A stretch of DNA of 52,500 nt, from positions 1 to 52,500 of the forward strand of contig CAJNDS010000716.1 of assembly GCA_905221605.1 (NCBI GenBank), given 5' to 3'. The notes beneath the pieces are model-generated. The model saw only the letters and a program-made list of their open reading frames with translations. It searched no databases and was not told the origin of the DNA. This stretch comes from Symbiodinium natans (taxonomy: Eukaryota > Sar > Dinophyceae > Suessiales > Symbiodiniaceae). Position numbers and translations under genes: made by a program. How positions within the stretch are numbered: the stretch's first letter is position 1; each line of letters starts with the position of its first letter. Shown in pieces: positions 39,598-50,458 of this stretch.

Positions 39598-42500
39598 GAC
39601 CGACACAAACACTGGTATGTCTCCCTTTAGGGGTCCCTACAAGAAGGATTATCCAATTTTCGGGGATGAGTGTTGACAATCTCCGGGGTTGTCTAACCTG
39701 CTGCGGTTAGGTTCTCGTTCAGACGACTCAACACGTGAGGGAGCGAGGTTGGAAACGCACCGTCGTTGAAGAGGTGGCGGCAGGGAGATGGTCGACGGAG
39801 ATGCCGCTGTGTCTCTGATGGATGCATCTCTAGACGTATCTCTTGCGGACGTTTTTTCAAATTCGCGACGGAGAGAGGCGGGTGGAGCACGGGCGTATCT
39901 CTGATGGAGGTATCTATGGACGCATCTCTCCGTCGTCGGAGGGTCCACACGATGGAGAGAGCATATAGACGCGGACCATCTTCAAAGAGGTGGCGGCGGG
40001 GAAGCGAGGTCGGGTCGAAGGGGACAGGTGGGGCATGAGGCGAGTTGACGGACAGACCGACTGGAGACAAGGGTGATGCGAGGTTGGTCGACGGAGACAG
40101 GTGGGGAGCGAGGGCGGTCGTTGGAGACGCCGGGGGGAAGTTGATGAAGATGGCAGGTTGGATCTAGGTAGGTTGATGGGGACGGTTGAACGGTCCACAC
40201 ATGCGAGCAACCTCCCTCACGCCTACCTGCCGCTTATGATGCAGTGTCCGCAAGTCCACATGCACACGCTGTGCTGATGGTTTTCGGGTTCCCGGCTCGA
40301 CCTTAATAAAGACAACTCTGCAAATAGGCTAAGGTCATGTCAAGTCTGCAGTGGTTCAAGCCTCAGAGAGGTTCCTCGGTTCCTTGGTTCCCAGCGTGCA
40401 CTTCCAATCCTTTAGACCTGGCATTCGCACTTTGCAGAACGTACTTGGCAGTTGAGGAAACTCGTTTTATTTTGCGTAGCTTCCATGTTGATTCTCCTTT
40501 CCTCCAGAACGTGGCGAATCTCGAGCAGACGGCGGCCGAGTTGTTTGCATCCCTGGCAGACTCACGCGCGCATTTCGGCCAGGGCGTTTATGGCACCCAG
40601 CGCGAGCCTTCGGCCGTCTGCCTTGATTGGCCCAGAGTGGGTTACATGGAGGGGGGCTTTCTCTAAACGACTCGAGTCCCTGTTTCGGTCTTTCTATGCC
40701 ATGAATTTTGGAGGTTCGTGGTTTTGAGAAATACCCACGTGCGCCGACGTGCGCCTGGACGGCGGTCACGCAAGCCATACTGTATATGTGGCATTTTTGT
40801 GGTGTCGTCATCGTTGCACATGACAATGAGCTTTGCATTTGAGTTTGTAGAACCTGCTTTCTGCATGTGGCCAATACCTCAAGATCCTGAAGACGATGGC
40901 CGAGGTGTGGGGCTGGCGATTTCGTATTCTTCTGAACAATTACAGCAACGGTAGCCCGCTGTGCGACGGCCTCGGGAAGTTGCCGACCTTGCAACCTGCG
41001 CAGTTTGCAAATGTGCTATATGTGAATTTAAGTCAATGATGCCAAGTGCCGGCTTGCTGAGGCGCTGTCAGTGATCCCGAGTCAGAGCGCGTCGTGCGAG
41101 AATGGGGCGATGGCAATCCACAGGGGCACCGGGCGGCGTTTTGCATCCCGATTCTGGCGCCCAAAGCAGTGGCCTACCACATCTTCACGCGCCAAACGCA
41201 CCCGGGTTCGATTTGAAGTGCTTGGCTCCTAGGTTTTACTATGCGGTGGAGGTTGCACATTGTTGCACACAGCATACCTGCAGGTCCGGGGATTTTATAT
41301 AGGGAGTTTTGCTGCTCTCAGTGCTACAGTAGAAAAACTGTTTCAATGTCATACGGTCTGACGTCTTCCTTGTTTGATGCGCCGATATGGTTGCAGCACG
41401 ATGCGATGTTGTGAGTCCCTGTTAGGCCAGACATGGCAGAAAAGGTGGTGAAGGACGACACAGGAGTGGAACGCCCCGTCCGCTTAGGAGAAGATTACAA
41501 AGGCCGCCCGGTCCATCGAGAACGGGACGTCTTTGTGCTGCGGGTTGAGAACGCTTCCGGCGAGGTGCAGAACGCCTCTGCTGGAGCAGACGGCGTCTTG
41601 CGGCTGCTGACGCTGCGATTGGCCCACCTCCGCAAGACCAAAGGGGAGACCGACGAGTCCACGATGGATTGCATGCACGAGCTCGCACGCAGATTTCGTG
41701 GTCGTGCCTTGCACCAGGAGGCTGAGACGCTCATGAGGGAGTGCTTGGCAGCACGCCCGAGGCTCAGCAAGGCATCCCAACCCAAGACTGGCCCTGAAGA
41801 CACCCAAAGGCCCTTCAAAGACCCTTGAAGATCCCTAAAGGCCCCTAAGGCAGGTTGAAGCTCGCAAAGCACCGAGGCTTTAATGGTGTTCCGACATTTC
41901 AGGACCTATGTTATGGCCCATTCTAGATGCTTAAAGTGAAGGAAGCAAGACCAAAGATACGTCGAGTTGGGTCCAGGAGATGCCCCTCAGCACCTTCAAT
42001 ACCTTTTGTAACTTGCAAACCCATTTAGCTTACATTTAATTGCGCTAGTAAGACCGTTAAGCCTTGTCAAAACACATCCGCTCTCCGTAATAAACGATAT
42101 TCCGGCCGGGGGAATATTCATTCCACTCTAGAGGGAATGTTGTCTAGCAAGTCAGTTGATTTTGGTTTCAAAGTTTCTCCTATAGCCACATGGCGCAGCA
42201 GATCTCCAAACTCAAGTTGCTTATTTTTGGCAGTCTACGCTAGAAATCGTTCGCTGAGGCCGCACCAAGGTTGGTGATGAGCATCCGGACACGCTCACCA
42301 GCATCAACAACCTGGCCGGACTGCTCCAGGATCAGGGACAGTGGGAGGAGGCGGAGGTCCTGAACCGCGAGGCCTTGCGTGGCCGCAGGAGACCCAGAGG
42401 TGAGTTGTGACCACAGCTCCAGTTTGTTCTTGTTGTGCATGCTTTGTGCAGTGATTCAATGTTGAGTTTGGGGGGCTTCTTGAGGCCTTGAGGGCCTTGA

Positions 42501-42731
42501 GGGCCTCCGAAGCATACCCGAAACGTACCCTCCAAAAGTGTCCATCTTAGTGTTGTGGCTGCTTGCGGCACCCCTGCCATGCGGTTGCGAAAGATACCCC
42601 CTCACAAAATCCCTTTAAGCAAGAGCTGGGTACCTACGAAACATTCCCGAAACATGCCCCGAAGCATGCCACACCCCGATCCTAACATGCTTCCCGGACA
42701 TCCCCAATTCGCCGGAAGCGCCCATACATAC

Positions 42732-42767
<36 letters not shown>

Positions 42768-45700
42768 GTATATGTATAAATAAAGCTAAGTGGGTTCGAA
42801 AAACATAAATATAGATATATACGTATTCATGTATTTGTTTAGTTTACAGGCCAATGGTGTAGTTTCCACACATAGACTAGACAGCAAATCTCCGCACCCA
42901 AGATGTTCTACGTGGTAGCCGATAACAATGATGAGAAATCATCTTCGCTGCAGCTGAGGCCGTTCCAAGCTGGGTGATGAGCACCCTGACACGCTCACCA
43001 GCCTCGTCAACCTGGCAGCACTGCTCCAGGCCACGGGACAGCTGGAGGAGGCGGAGCCCCTTCTCCGTGAGGGCGTGCACGGTTGCAGGAGCCCCAGGGT
43101 TGAGAGCGCTGCCATCGCAGCTCCGGCTTTGCTTACTGGATTTTCTGCAGTTTGCACGCCTTTGCATGAAAGCCTGCGTGAGGTGTGACAACTAAACAAA
43201 GCGTACTGCCCGAAGAAGAGTTTTTGCTTTTTGCTGTTGTTATGTTTGCATTGGAGGATGGGGCGATTGCAGCTGGTTGGAGCCCGCATGCTGTAACATC
43301 TTGTTCCCCTCACCAAGTAGGTGCGACCCCTACCATCCCCCATACGATCCCATCACCCCTTCCATCACCACTGCCATCACCCCTAACATCAACCTTACGA
43401 TCACCTCGCCTACCATCACCCCTGCCATCTTAACCACCCCGCACTTTTTTCGTCAGGAACATTCCCTTTTGTTTGAGTGCTGGCTTAGTGGGCTGTACCA
43501 TGCTGTACCGGGGTACGCTCATCAAGTTGCAGACGAGCGAAAGATGAAGAAACATGTTGCTCCTGCTCTCTGAACTGCACTCGGAGTCGAACGTCCTCTG
43601 CGGTGCAAGAGTTGGGTGCGTCCGCGCCTACACTCCACCAATTTAGGCCATGAAACTATCTCGTCATTGCCACAACGCATAGGCAGCAGGTCTCCACACA
43701 CAAGTTGCTTTACATGGCAGCCAATGACAACCATGAGAAATCTTTAGTTGCAGCTGAGGTCGTGCCCAGCTGGGTGATGAGCACCTTGACACGCTCACTA
43801 GCATCGGCAACCTAGCAACGCTTCTCGGGGCCAGGGGGAAGTTGGAGGAGGCGGAGCCCCTGCACCGGGAGGCCTTGCTTGGCCGCAGGAGCCCCAGCGA
43901 TGAGCTGTCTTTCACCAATGAATTTCGTGCTTTGGTTGGAGATCGCATGCTGTTGCATGTTGCTGTTTCAGGCGTAAAGCATCTTCACAGCTGAGGGAAG
44001 CGTCTTGACACCCCCCTTACCCTCTACGGCCCTAGCATCAACCCTGGCATCTTGTGCAACCTGCAACCAAGCCCTGCACCACTACAGCCCAATATCCCTG
44101 TACCTAAAAGTAGAGATGCAAGGGTCTGGGGGCGGGGTTTAGGGAGTTCAAGAGTAGGGGTGAAGGGTCTACCATCAACGGGCCCAAGTTTGGGAACTGA
44201 AGGCACAAGTTTGTCTAATTTCAGCACGTGGACAGCAAACCTCCATAGCCAAGATGTTCAACATGGTGAGACATCTTTCGCAGCTGAGGCCGTACCAAGC
44301 TGGGCGATGAGCACCCTGATACGCTCACCAGCCTTAACAACCTGGCAACGTTGCTCCACTCCACGGGGCGGTCGGAGGAGGCGGAGGGCCTTCTCCGGGA
44401 GGCCCTGCGCTGCAGCAGGAGCCCCAGGGTTGAGCGTGTTGCCACAACAACTCCGCTTTTTGCAGGGTTTTGCTGTTTGCACTCATTTCCACGAGGGCCG
44501 GTATGTTGAGGGTTGGCAGCGGAGTATAAAGCGTAGTTGCCCGAAGAATAGTTCACCTCTTGCGTCCTCTTTTCACTCCATCCCGCCAAGGACACTGATG
44601 AAAAGCCGTTAGTCGTTAATCTTCAGCAGCCGAGGTCGTGCCAAGCTGGGTGATGAGCACCCTGACACATTCGTCTGCATCGGCAACCTAGCACTGCTGC
44701 TGGAGGAAACGGAGCGGTTGGAGGAGGCAGAGGTCCTGCAACGGGAGGCCTTGCATGGCCGCAGGAGCCTCAGTGGTTTCGATTCAGCGCTTTTGCAGTG
44801 TTCGCAGCGTTGCGTTGGTTCGGGACTTGGGCAGAGATGCTCATGATTATGGGACATCGGGGTTGATGCAAGTCAGGTCGCGTGGAGAAATTGTCCCACA
44901 AGACATCGCAAGACTATTGGGCTGGTTCAGGTCACGGCATCAAGGATCAAGGTCTTCATAGTCGGTCTTCACCCTCGGACTTTCCAACCTTCATGCGTGA
45001 GCTAAGAGGGATCGAAAATCGTCGGTCAGAAGTGCCTGGTTGAAACTCGTTCAGAGGGGTCTCTCGAACCTTACTTGAAGAAATTACAATTTTGTAACCT
45101 CAGCCGTCCATGCCAGGCTTTTGGTCTGTGTCCCCTAAACCCAAATATCCAGTTGTCGGAAAAATGGTCTTCTCTCCATCTTCAATGATTCATGAAATTC
45201 ATGTTCTCTTTCAAAATCTTGAGGGCGCGATTCGCGATCCCATTTCAAGATGCCGCATGGTACCACAAGCCTTCCCAAGCCTCATGGACAGATCACGAAG
45301 CATTGCTCGGATCCTGCCTGGGTCTTTACGAAACAACGTCCTGAGCTACCCCAAATGGCTTCAACAATCCACGTGTGCGACCCAGCATGTGGCAAACAAA
45401 GTCCGTGACTCCGTGGCAGTCTCCGTGGGCCGACCTTTACTCCATCACAATTTCCCTAATAACAATAGTAACAATAGTAATAATAGTAACAATAATAAGC
45501 TTATAACAGATCTCAGACGATGCCAACAAAGCAGGTTCCAACAGCATGCAACATTGGAATATTCAACACCTTAGCTTGGCAATAATGTTAGGGTTCCATT
45601 AATAAACCCCCCCCCCCCTCATCTTGTTTTGGTCCCCAGGGTTTGGAGGGGTGGAAAAAGGAGGGGGTGTCAACAATGCGGATTCTGGGGGTCTGGGGTC

Positions 45701-47851
45701 TGGGGGTCTGGGGGGGGGGTCAGCTGTCAGGGTCTGCTTTGCTTTGTCTCTAAAGACTGAGCCTCGGAGGTCTTTCAAGCCGACTCAGCTGAAAAGTCTT
45801 GTCTGCAATGGAACTCTTAAGCCATTTTCTGTAAAATTTTCAATTCCTGGCCGGAAAAATTTTACAATTACCACCCCATTATTATTATTATTATTATTCT
45901 TCTTCTTCTTATTATTATTATTATTATCACCGGACCCCCCTTTATAGACTTGTTTACATACATCGGCCCGAAAACCTCCCGTAATGGAAAGTAGTCTTCG
46001 GCTGGGGCCCTCTGGCCCGGCGAATATTACTATTATCACCCCAATTTAAAAGGAACTCTAACATTAGGGCCGGAGGTGCGCGAAGCACCTGCCAGCGGAT
46101 TCCGACCCAATGCGTCTGCGGATTTGCAGAGCAAGAATTTGTTCAAAGATCTCAAGAAACGGCATGTCTTTCTGACGCAGAACTTGGGAAGAGATGCACA
46201 TGTTGGAGGACGATGGGGCGTTACGGTTGGAAGTCAGCTATACGTTCCACAAGTCCTGGCAAGGTGTAGGTTGCAAGGCTTGGTTTGGTCATTCAAATGT
46301 TCAAGAATACACAAAGGTTTTTTCATGCGTGGTCACCCTCAGACACGTCGTGAGAGTGTTGCCACCACACCTTTAGTGCTTTTCTGCAGGATTTCGCCAG
46401 CGTCCGTGTTGGATTGGCCGCCGTTCCGTTTCAACTTGCCCCATTGCCACCACACATAGACAGCAAATCTCACACTCAAGCTCTTCTACATGCTGGCCTC
46501 TGATGAGAACGTTTTGTTGCAGCTGAGGCCGCGCCAAGCTGGGTGATGAGCACCGTGACACGCTCACCAGCATTGGCAACCTGGCAATGTTGCTCTTTGC
46601 CCAGGAGCGGTTAGAGGAGGCGGAGCCCCTTCTCCGCGAGACCTTGCATGGCTGCAGGAGACCCAGATGAGAAGTGGTGGAGTGGAGATGCACATGTTTG
46701 AAGATGATGGGGCGTGATATAGGCTGATTGGTGCAGTCAGGTAGCTATCAATGCATGGAACAAGACCCGTTCCTCAAGACTTGGCGAGGTTGAGAATGCA
46801 AGGCTTGGTTAGGTCATTGAGTTGGGTTTTCATGCATGGTCACCCTCAGATACGTCGTGAGAGTTTTGCCAGCACATCTTTGGTGCTCTTCTGCAGGGTT
46901 TCGGAAGTGATTCAGTGTCGGATTGGCTGTCGTGTTGTTTCAGCCATGGCCACTACACATAGCATTCTTCGCACCCAAGTTCGCTGAGGCCGTGCCAAGC
47001 TGGGTGATGAGCACCCTGACACCCTGAGCAACCTCAACAACCTGGCAGCACTGGTGCAAGCCACGGGGCGGTTGGAGGAGGCGGAGCCCCTTCTCCGCGA
47101 GGTTTTGCGTGGCTGCCGGAGACCCAGCAATGAGACCCAGATGCGACCCAGAGGTGAGTAGAGGTGAGTAGAGGTGACCGCCAAAGGTCGGGTTTCGCGT
47201 GTGGCTCCCTGTGCTGGCCCAACAGCATCAGCACTCCTTGCCATAAGGGCCTGTGAGCTTGAGGCTTGAGAACCTACGGAGAACGGAGTATTCAGGGTTA
47301 TTAGGGTGTTATTAGGGTGTCAGCAGGTTAGGATTAAGGGCGCGACGAAAACGAACGATTGAAGTTGATCGGAGTCCGCATGCGGTTACACATCTTGTAA
47401 CTAGCCGCCCCATCCGCAAATTTCATTCACATGTATGCGAAGCAACTTTGACACCTCACTTCCCTTACCACCCCCCTATACCACCCCCACCTATCACCTA
47501 CCTACCCCAACCCTTACAGCCCTCTACAGGCCCCTAGACCCCTACAGCCCCAAGCTCGAAAACCCGCAGACCGCCTGCATTGTCATTGCGGCTAGCCTTT
47601 TGATTAATCACAATGAATCACGTTCGAGAAGATGAAGCATAATGAAGTGGCAGAGCTAAATCTTTGGACATCTGACGCCCTTGCTGTCGATCCCGTCTTT
47701 TCCGTTTTTAAGAGTCACAGTTGAGGCCGCTCCAAGCTGGGCAATGATCATCCGAACACGCAGAGCGCCATCTTCGGCCTGGCCGACTTGCTGAAGCAGA
47801 TGGGAAAACTGAATGAAGCAGTGAAGCTGTGTCGCGAGCATCACGAAGCTT
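39346..47851 (+). CDS. Kinesin-light-chain/nephrocystin-3-like TPR protein with ART-like N-terminal domain
   Basis: Thirteen exons join into one frame of about 626 codons. The N-terminal half (first five exons) has YHYTNE, FGQGVYGTQ, LLNNYSNGSPL and GHRAAFCIPILAPKAVAY, reminiscent of the H...Y motifs of the PARP/ADP-ribosyltransferase fold; enzymatic activity is inferred only. The C-terminal half is eight 42-residue tetratricopeptide repeats of the LGDEHPDTLTSLxNLA type found in kinesin light chains and nephrocystin-3, normally a protein-binding scaffold. Introns run from 39598 to 47725; most start GC, two GT, one GA. All acceptors are AG. The first exon's start and anything after 47851 are not established. 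No frameshift was seen, so the gene may be intact. Confidence 0.72.
40508..40615 (+). CDS. TPR gene exon 2 (FGQGVY motif)
   Basis: Thirty-six codons after TTTCCTCCAG: NVANLEQTAAELFASLADSR followed by AHFGQGVYGTQREPSA. The donor is GTCTGC. FGQGVY resembles the second ADP-ribosyltransferase motif (FGKGIY in PARPs). Confidence 0.65.
40905..40960 (+). CDS. TPR gene exon 3 (micro-exon)
   Basis: Fifty-six nt, too short for standard ORF detection: VWGWRFRILLNNYSNGSPL, phase 0 in and phase 2 out. The acceptor is GCCGAG and the donor GTGCGA. Confidence 0.65.
41072..41197 (+). CDS. TPR gene exon 4
   Basis: Translates DPESERVVREWGDGNPQGHR and then AAFCIPILAPKAVAYHIFTRQ. The acceptor is CTGTCAG. The donor GCACCC is the only nearby site that restores RQTPDMAEK with the next exon; the GT 15 nt downstream does not. 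Confidence 0.65.
41426..41754 (+). CDS. TPR gene exon 5 (domain end, first helical repeat)
   Basis: Follows CCTGTTAG. PDMAEKVVKDDTGVERPVRL, LGEDYKGRPVHRERDVFVLR, then MHELARRFRGRALHQEAETL leading into the TPR array. It ends ...GCAC, with a GC donor (GCCCGA) that joins to exon 6 as LAARRTKVGDE. Confidence 0.7.
42259..42384 (+). CDS. TPR exon 1 (126 nt)
   Basis: One KLC-type TPR: VGDEHPDTLTSINNLAGLLQ, DQGQWEEAEVLNREALRG. Acceptor GCTGAG, donor GCAGGA. A strong GTGAGT donor 15 nt further (42400) is also in phase and would add five residues. Confidence 0.7.
42723..42776. repeat. (TA)n microsatellite
   Basis: TA/TG runs within the intron between TPR exons 1 and 2. Confidence 0.9.
42959..43084 (+). 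CDS. TPR exon 2 (126 nt)
   Basis: LGDEHPDTLTSLVNLAALLQ, ATGQLEEAEPLLREGVHG. Acceptor CAGCTGAG, donor GCAGGA. The intron's last 100 nt resemble those before the other TPR exons. Confidence 0.7.
43759..43884 (+). CDS. TPR exon 3 (126 nt)
   Basis: LGDEHLDTLTSIGNLATLLG, ARGKLEEAEPLHREALLG. Acceptor CAGCTGAG, donor GCAGGA; no GT donor is close by. Confidence 0.7.
44289..44414 (+). CDS. TPR exon 4 (126 nt)
   Basis: LGDEHPDTLTSLNNLATLLH, STGRSEEAEGLLREALRC. Acceptor CAGCTGAG, donor GCAGGA. It ends in A instead of T or C, giving Ser at the junction. Confidence 0.7.
44635..44760 (+). CDS. TPR exon 5 (126 nt, diverged)
   Basis: LGDEHPDTFVCIGNLALLLE, ETERLEEAEVLQREALHG. Acceptor GCCGAG, donor GCAGGA; an in-phase GTGGTT lies 12 nt further. 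It is followed by the longest intron (1767 nt). Confidence 0.68.
44761..46527 (+). other. Long intron of the TPR gene
   Basis: No further TPR exon recognised in 1.77 kb. It holds an AACAATAGT-type repeat (45461-45499), a C run near 45608-45618, and an (ATT)n/(CTT)n tract at 45878-45928 with open frames due only to the repeat. Near 45840-45930 and 45940-46040 there are words shared in inverted orientation (ATTACCACCCC / GGGGTGATAAT). Confidence 0.5.
46528..46653 (+). CDS. TPR exon 6 (126 nt)
   Basis: LGDEHRDTLTSIGNLAMLLF, AQERLEEAEPLLRETLHG. Acceptor CAGCTGAG, donor GCAGGA with no GT alternative nearby. Confidence 0.7.
46989..47114 (+). CDS. TPR exon 7 (126 nt)
   Basis: LGDEHPDTLSNLNNLAALVQ, ATGRLEEAEPLLREVLRG. 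Acceptor CGCTGAG, donor GCCGGA. Tandem AGAGGTGAGT words follow at about 47152-47178. Confidence 0.7.
47726..47851 (+). CDS. TPR exon 8 (126 nt, most diverged)
   Basis: LGNDHPNTQSAIFGLADLLK, QMGKLNEAVKLCREHHEA. It fits the 126-nt pattern with GC (GCGCCT) after the last base. Reading through instead reaches a TAA at 47881-47883 inside a CCCTAAA tract, so this could equally be the terminal exon. Confidence 0.65.
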
Positions 47852-47866
47852 GCGCCTTGTCAGGAT

Positions 47867-47890
47867 TAAACCCTAAACCCTAAACCCTAA
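47867..47890 (-). repeat. Short telomere-like array (CCCTAAA)n
   Basis: Three units starting 15 nt after the last TPR exon. Confidence 0.85.
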
Positions 47891-47969
47891 GGGGAAAGAA
47901 GGGACCACAGGCCTGTCTTATGGCAACTTCTTATTCTTTGGGCTGTCATTAGCTTCTTGATCCCGTCGA

Positions 47970-48057
47970 GGTCGCGCGAGATATGGAGCTAAGCATGACG
48001 AGACCCTGTTCGTCCACTTCCACTTGCTGAACCTTCTCCAGGACGCACTGCATGCAT
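47970..48057 (-). CDS. Candidate minus-strand exon
   Basis: After TCTCGTTTTCAG (minus strand) an open segment reads CMQCVLEKVQQVEVDEQGLV and then MLSSISR. A two-base GC duplication after CTCGC would separate it from a DLDGIKKLM continuation. It faces the TPR gene. No family identified. Confidence 0.28.
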
Positions 48058-48390
48058 CTGAAAACGAGAGAAGGACAGGAGCTTGGGATGCTTGAGGCGG
48101 AATCGTTCAGAAGTTCCATCACATTTTCCGTGTTTTCTCCATGATTTTGTGAAGACTGGGATGGTGTGCCGCATGGTGTGCCATGGTGCGCCAGAAGTTT
48201 TCTGGGGTGTTTGGAGAGTTTTCCGAAGTCCAAAAAGCTCCAAACGGAACTATTTTAGCTTGTTTAGTCGGCTCATAGTCAGCTCATCCACCAGACTCCT
48301 TGTGAAGCATTGAAGAACCGGTCCTGTATAAACCCCATTGGTCCCAATTCGCCTCAAGGCATGACGGCTCTACATGCCCCCTATGCGCTA

Positions 48391-48450
48391 TGGTTTAGGG
48401 TTTAGGGTTTAGGGTTTATAAGTTTAGGGTTTAGGGTTTACGGTTTAGGG
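48391..48450 (+). repeat. Telomere-like array (TTTAGGG)n
   Basis: About seven units with TTTATAAG and TTTACGG variants. Confidence 0.9.
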
Positions 48451-48636
48451 CTCGCGCCCCCCTCTCTTTGGCAGTTGTCCCTAAATCCCAAATCCTTTGA
48501 TGGAGACCAAATGAAAGCCTTTCCTCGCCTTTTTTTTTGGAGGAGCAACGCAAGGCGCAGAAAAAGGTCAACTAGTCGGTCAAGCAGTGGGGCTCAGGAG
48601 AATGAGGGGTGGAAGCTGGCAGTGCTTGGGTTCGGA

Positions 48637-48671
48637 ACCCTAAACCCTAAACCCTAAACCCTAAACCCTAA
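48637..48671 (-). repeat. Telomere-like array (CCCTAAA)n
   Basis: Five perfect units, opposite in orientation to the array 190 nt upstream. Confidence 0.9.
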
Positions 48672-49172
48672 GGAAGTCCTCTTGAAGTTATGGAAGTCCC
48701 TGCGTGTTGAGGCCCAAGGTCAGTAGCTCAGGGATTGAATTGATTTATTTTAGTGGGGTTCAAGATCAAAGTTTCTTGGGAAGCTTTAAAAAAAGAAAAC
48801 ATTTGGGGAGGACTCGGAGGGCTCCTAAGTTAGCTAAGTTCAAGGCGTTTAGAAAACGAGCCTGCCCAAAGGGCTTGGCCACGCTTTCTGCACCGGTGGG
48901 CCTGGGGGGGTGTGCAGCTGGAAATCGTCATCAAGCCTAAGGCTGCATGGGAAGTTGCCTATAAGTCACCATGACCAGCCTGATGGCAGCCTCGCGTGTA
49001 TCTGGGATCACCCCCCAAAGTTCACCGCGCGCGCTCATTGTTTTCAAATGTTTTCACATGTTTCACCCCGTGCGACACAGACCTGCTCTGGGCGCGCAGC
49101 AGCCCTGTGAAGCATCATGGGGCCTATATGAGACGTGTATATCATTATATAGGGCATATGCTGGCACATCTG
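48672..49172. other. No gene recognised
   Basis: Short open frames only, none with a domain or a conserved copy in the window. Confidence 0.4.
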
Positions 49173-49182
49173 TGTATGTGTA

Positions 49183-49237
<55 letters not shown>

Positions 49238-49300
49238 GTTTACACACATATACAATTGTTTTCGTGCATATGCACATGTGTATATACATATATAAACATA
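49173..49300. repeat. (TA/TG)n microsatellite
   Basis: TATATG and TATA runs. Confidence 0.9.
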
Positions 49301-49512
49301 TATCATTTTATTTGTTTCTATAGGCGGTAGGTGCTATGTAAATGCACATTTACATATATGTATATATGTGCATATATCCACACATTGTTTGCCATCAGCC
49401 GGAAAACGGTCAGAACCGCCATCGTGGAAGGCGCCGGCCGCGACAAGGCGAGCACAGAGGACCCAAAGACTTCCCAAGACACCCTAAGCTGGAGAGCATC
49501 AACCTGCAAGGT

Positions 49513-49547
49513 TGTTTAGGGTCTTTAGGGTCTTTAGGGTTTAGGGC
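49513..49547 (+). repeat. Degenerate telomere-like array
   Basis: Alternating GGGTCTTTA and TTTAGGG units, another 9-nt-type variant. Confidence 0.8.
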
Positions 49548-49648
49548 TAATGCCATAAAATTGCCTCTTGATTGATAAATGAATTGGTAGAGGAGATATT
49601 GAAAGAATATAGTCCTGCAAGCGGCATGTTTAGGAGCTTGTTTTTCAA

Positions 49649-49921
49649 GTGAGAGAGGATGCTACAGAAAGCTGCTATGCCTGCGCTGGGTATGAATGTT
49701 TCGATTTCGCAGGCCGTGTGGCTTTGCAACCAAAACAAGCTAGCAAACAGCAGCCGGCGACTTGTGCAATCCTCGCTGGCTGCGGCTCTTGCCGCCTCAA
49801 GTATTTTGAGGCTCTAGGACAAGCCCAGATCATCTCACAGCCGTCCGCCAGCTACGCTTGTGGAGCTTTCCCAAAGCAGCGGTTGTGGCCGCAGAGCCCT
49901 TCTCCACTAGCCTCTATATAG
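49649..49921 (+). CDS. Exon-like segment of duplicated unknown gene, copy C
   Basis: A 90-codon frame whose second part (ALGQAQIISQPSASYACGAF, then PKQRLWPQSP) matches copy B at 34927-35020. The exon probably starts after TTTTGAG near 49809. Upstream, after TTTCGCAG near 49711, another frame (AVWLCNQNKLANSSRRLVQS) also looks protein-like. Function unknown. Confidence 0.38.
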   Translation: MREDATESCYACAGYECFDFAGRVALQPKQASKQQPATCAILAGCGSCRLKYFEALGQAQIISQPSASYACGAFPKQRLWPQSPSPLASI

Positions 49922-50442
49922 TTTTACACGGAGTTTGAGCCGCTAGAGCGCAGCATCTGTGGGTAGGGCTGACCCCGCCCAGTTTGAGACGTGAGGCTTC
50001 GTGCAGCCCTGGAGTGGCAGGAAAGCTCCTCTTATTCGCAGGCCGTATAACCCTAAAAGGGGAGCTTGCGGCACTTAGACTTCGCGCGCCGATACCGTTT
50101 CAATCAATTATATAGTTCTTGCTGAGCCTCATCCTGAACTTGTTTTTTCTCCCAAGGCGTGTCGTGACAGTTAGCTCGCTATTCCTCGCTTCTGTTTGAC
50201 AATGACAAGGGAGAGAAAGGCTTCCTGCTCTTCCATGGGCTTCGTGGTTCTCTAGAACTTCCCACGAGGCTTTCTGAATGGACAAGGTAGGGGTTCGGGA
50301 CAATTCTTCCTTTGCTTTTAGCTGTTGTCAGCTTCAGCACATATCAGCACATGATTACTGCTTCACAGCTGCCAGCGTAGCTCAGTTTATTTTGCGTCGG
50401 CTTCTTTGAGCGTAGAGTTTTCTCCTGCAGTTGTTGGCTGCT

Positions 50443-50458
50443 CGTAGCCATTTGGGCT
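50443..50458 (+). other. Spliced-leader-like word, copy C
   Basis: CGTAGCCATTTGGGCT matches the dinoflagellate spliced-leader core at 15 of 16 positions. Same position in the duplicated block as 35646-35660. Confidence 0.35.

Noticed and set aside
39649-40210. Overlapping open frames on both strands at 39.65-40.2 kb
   Set aside because: They fall in an intron of the TPR gene that carries internal repeats (GCATCTCT, GGTGGCGGCGGG-type words). No domain seen.
45624-46039. Open frames around the ATT/CTT tract
   Set aside because: Their composition is set by the microsatellite and C/G runs; no conserved motif.
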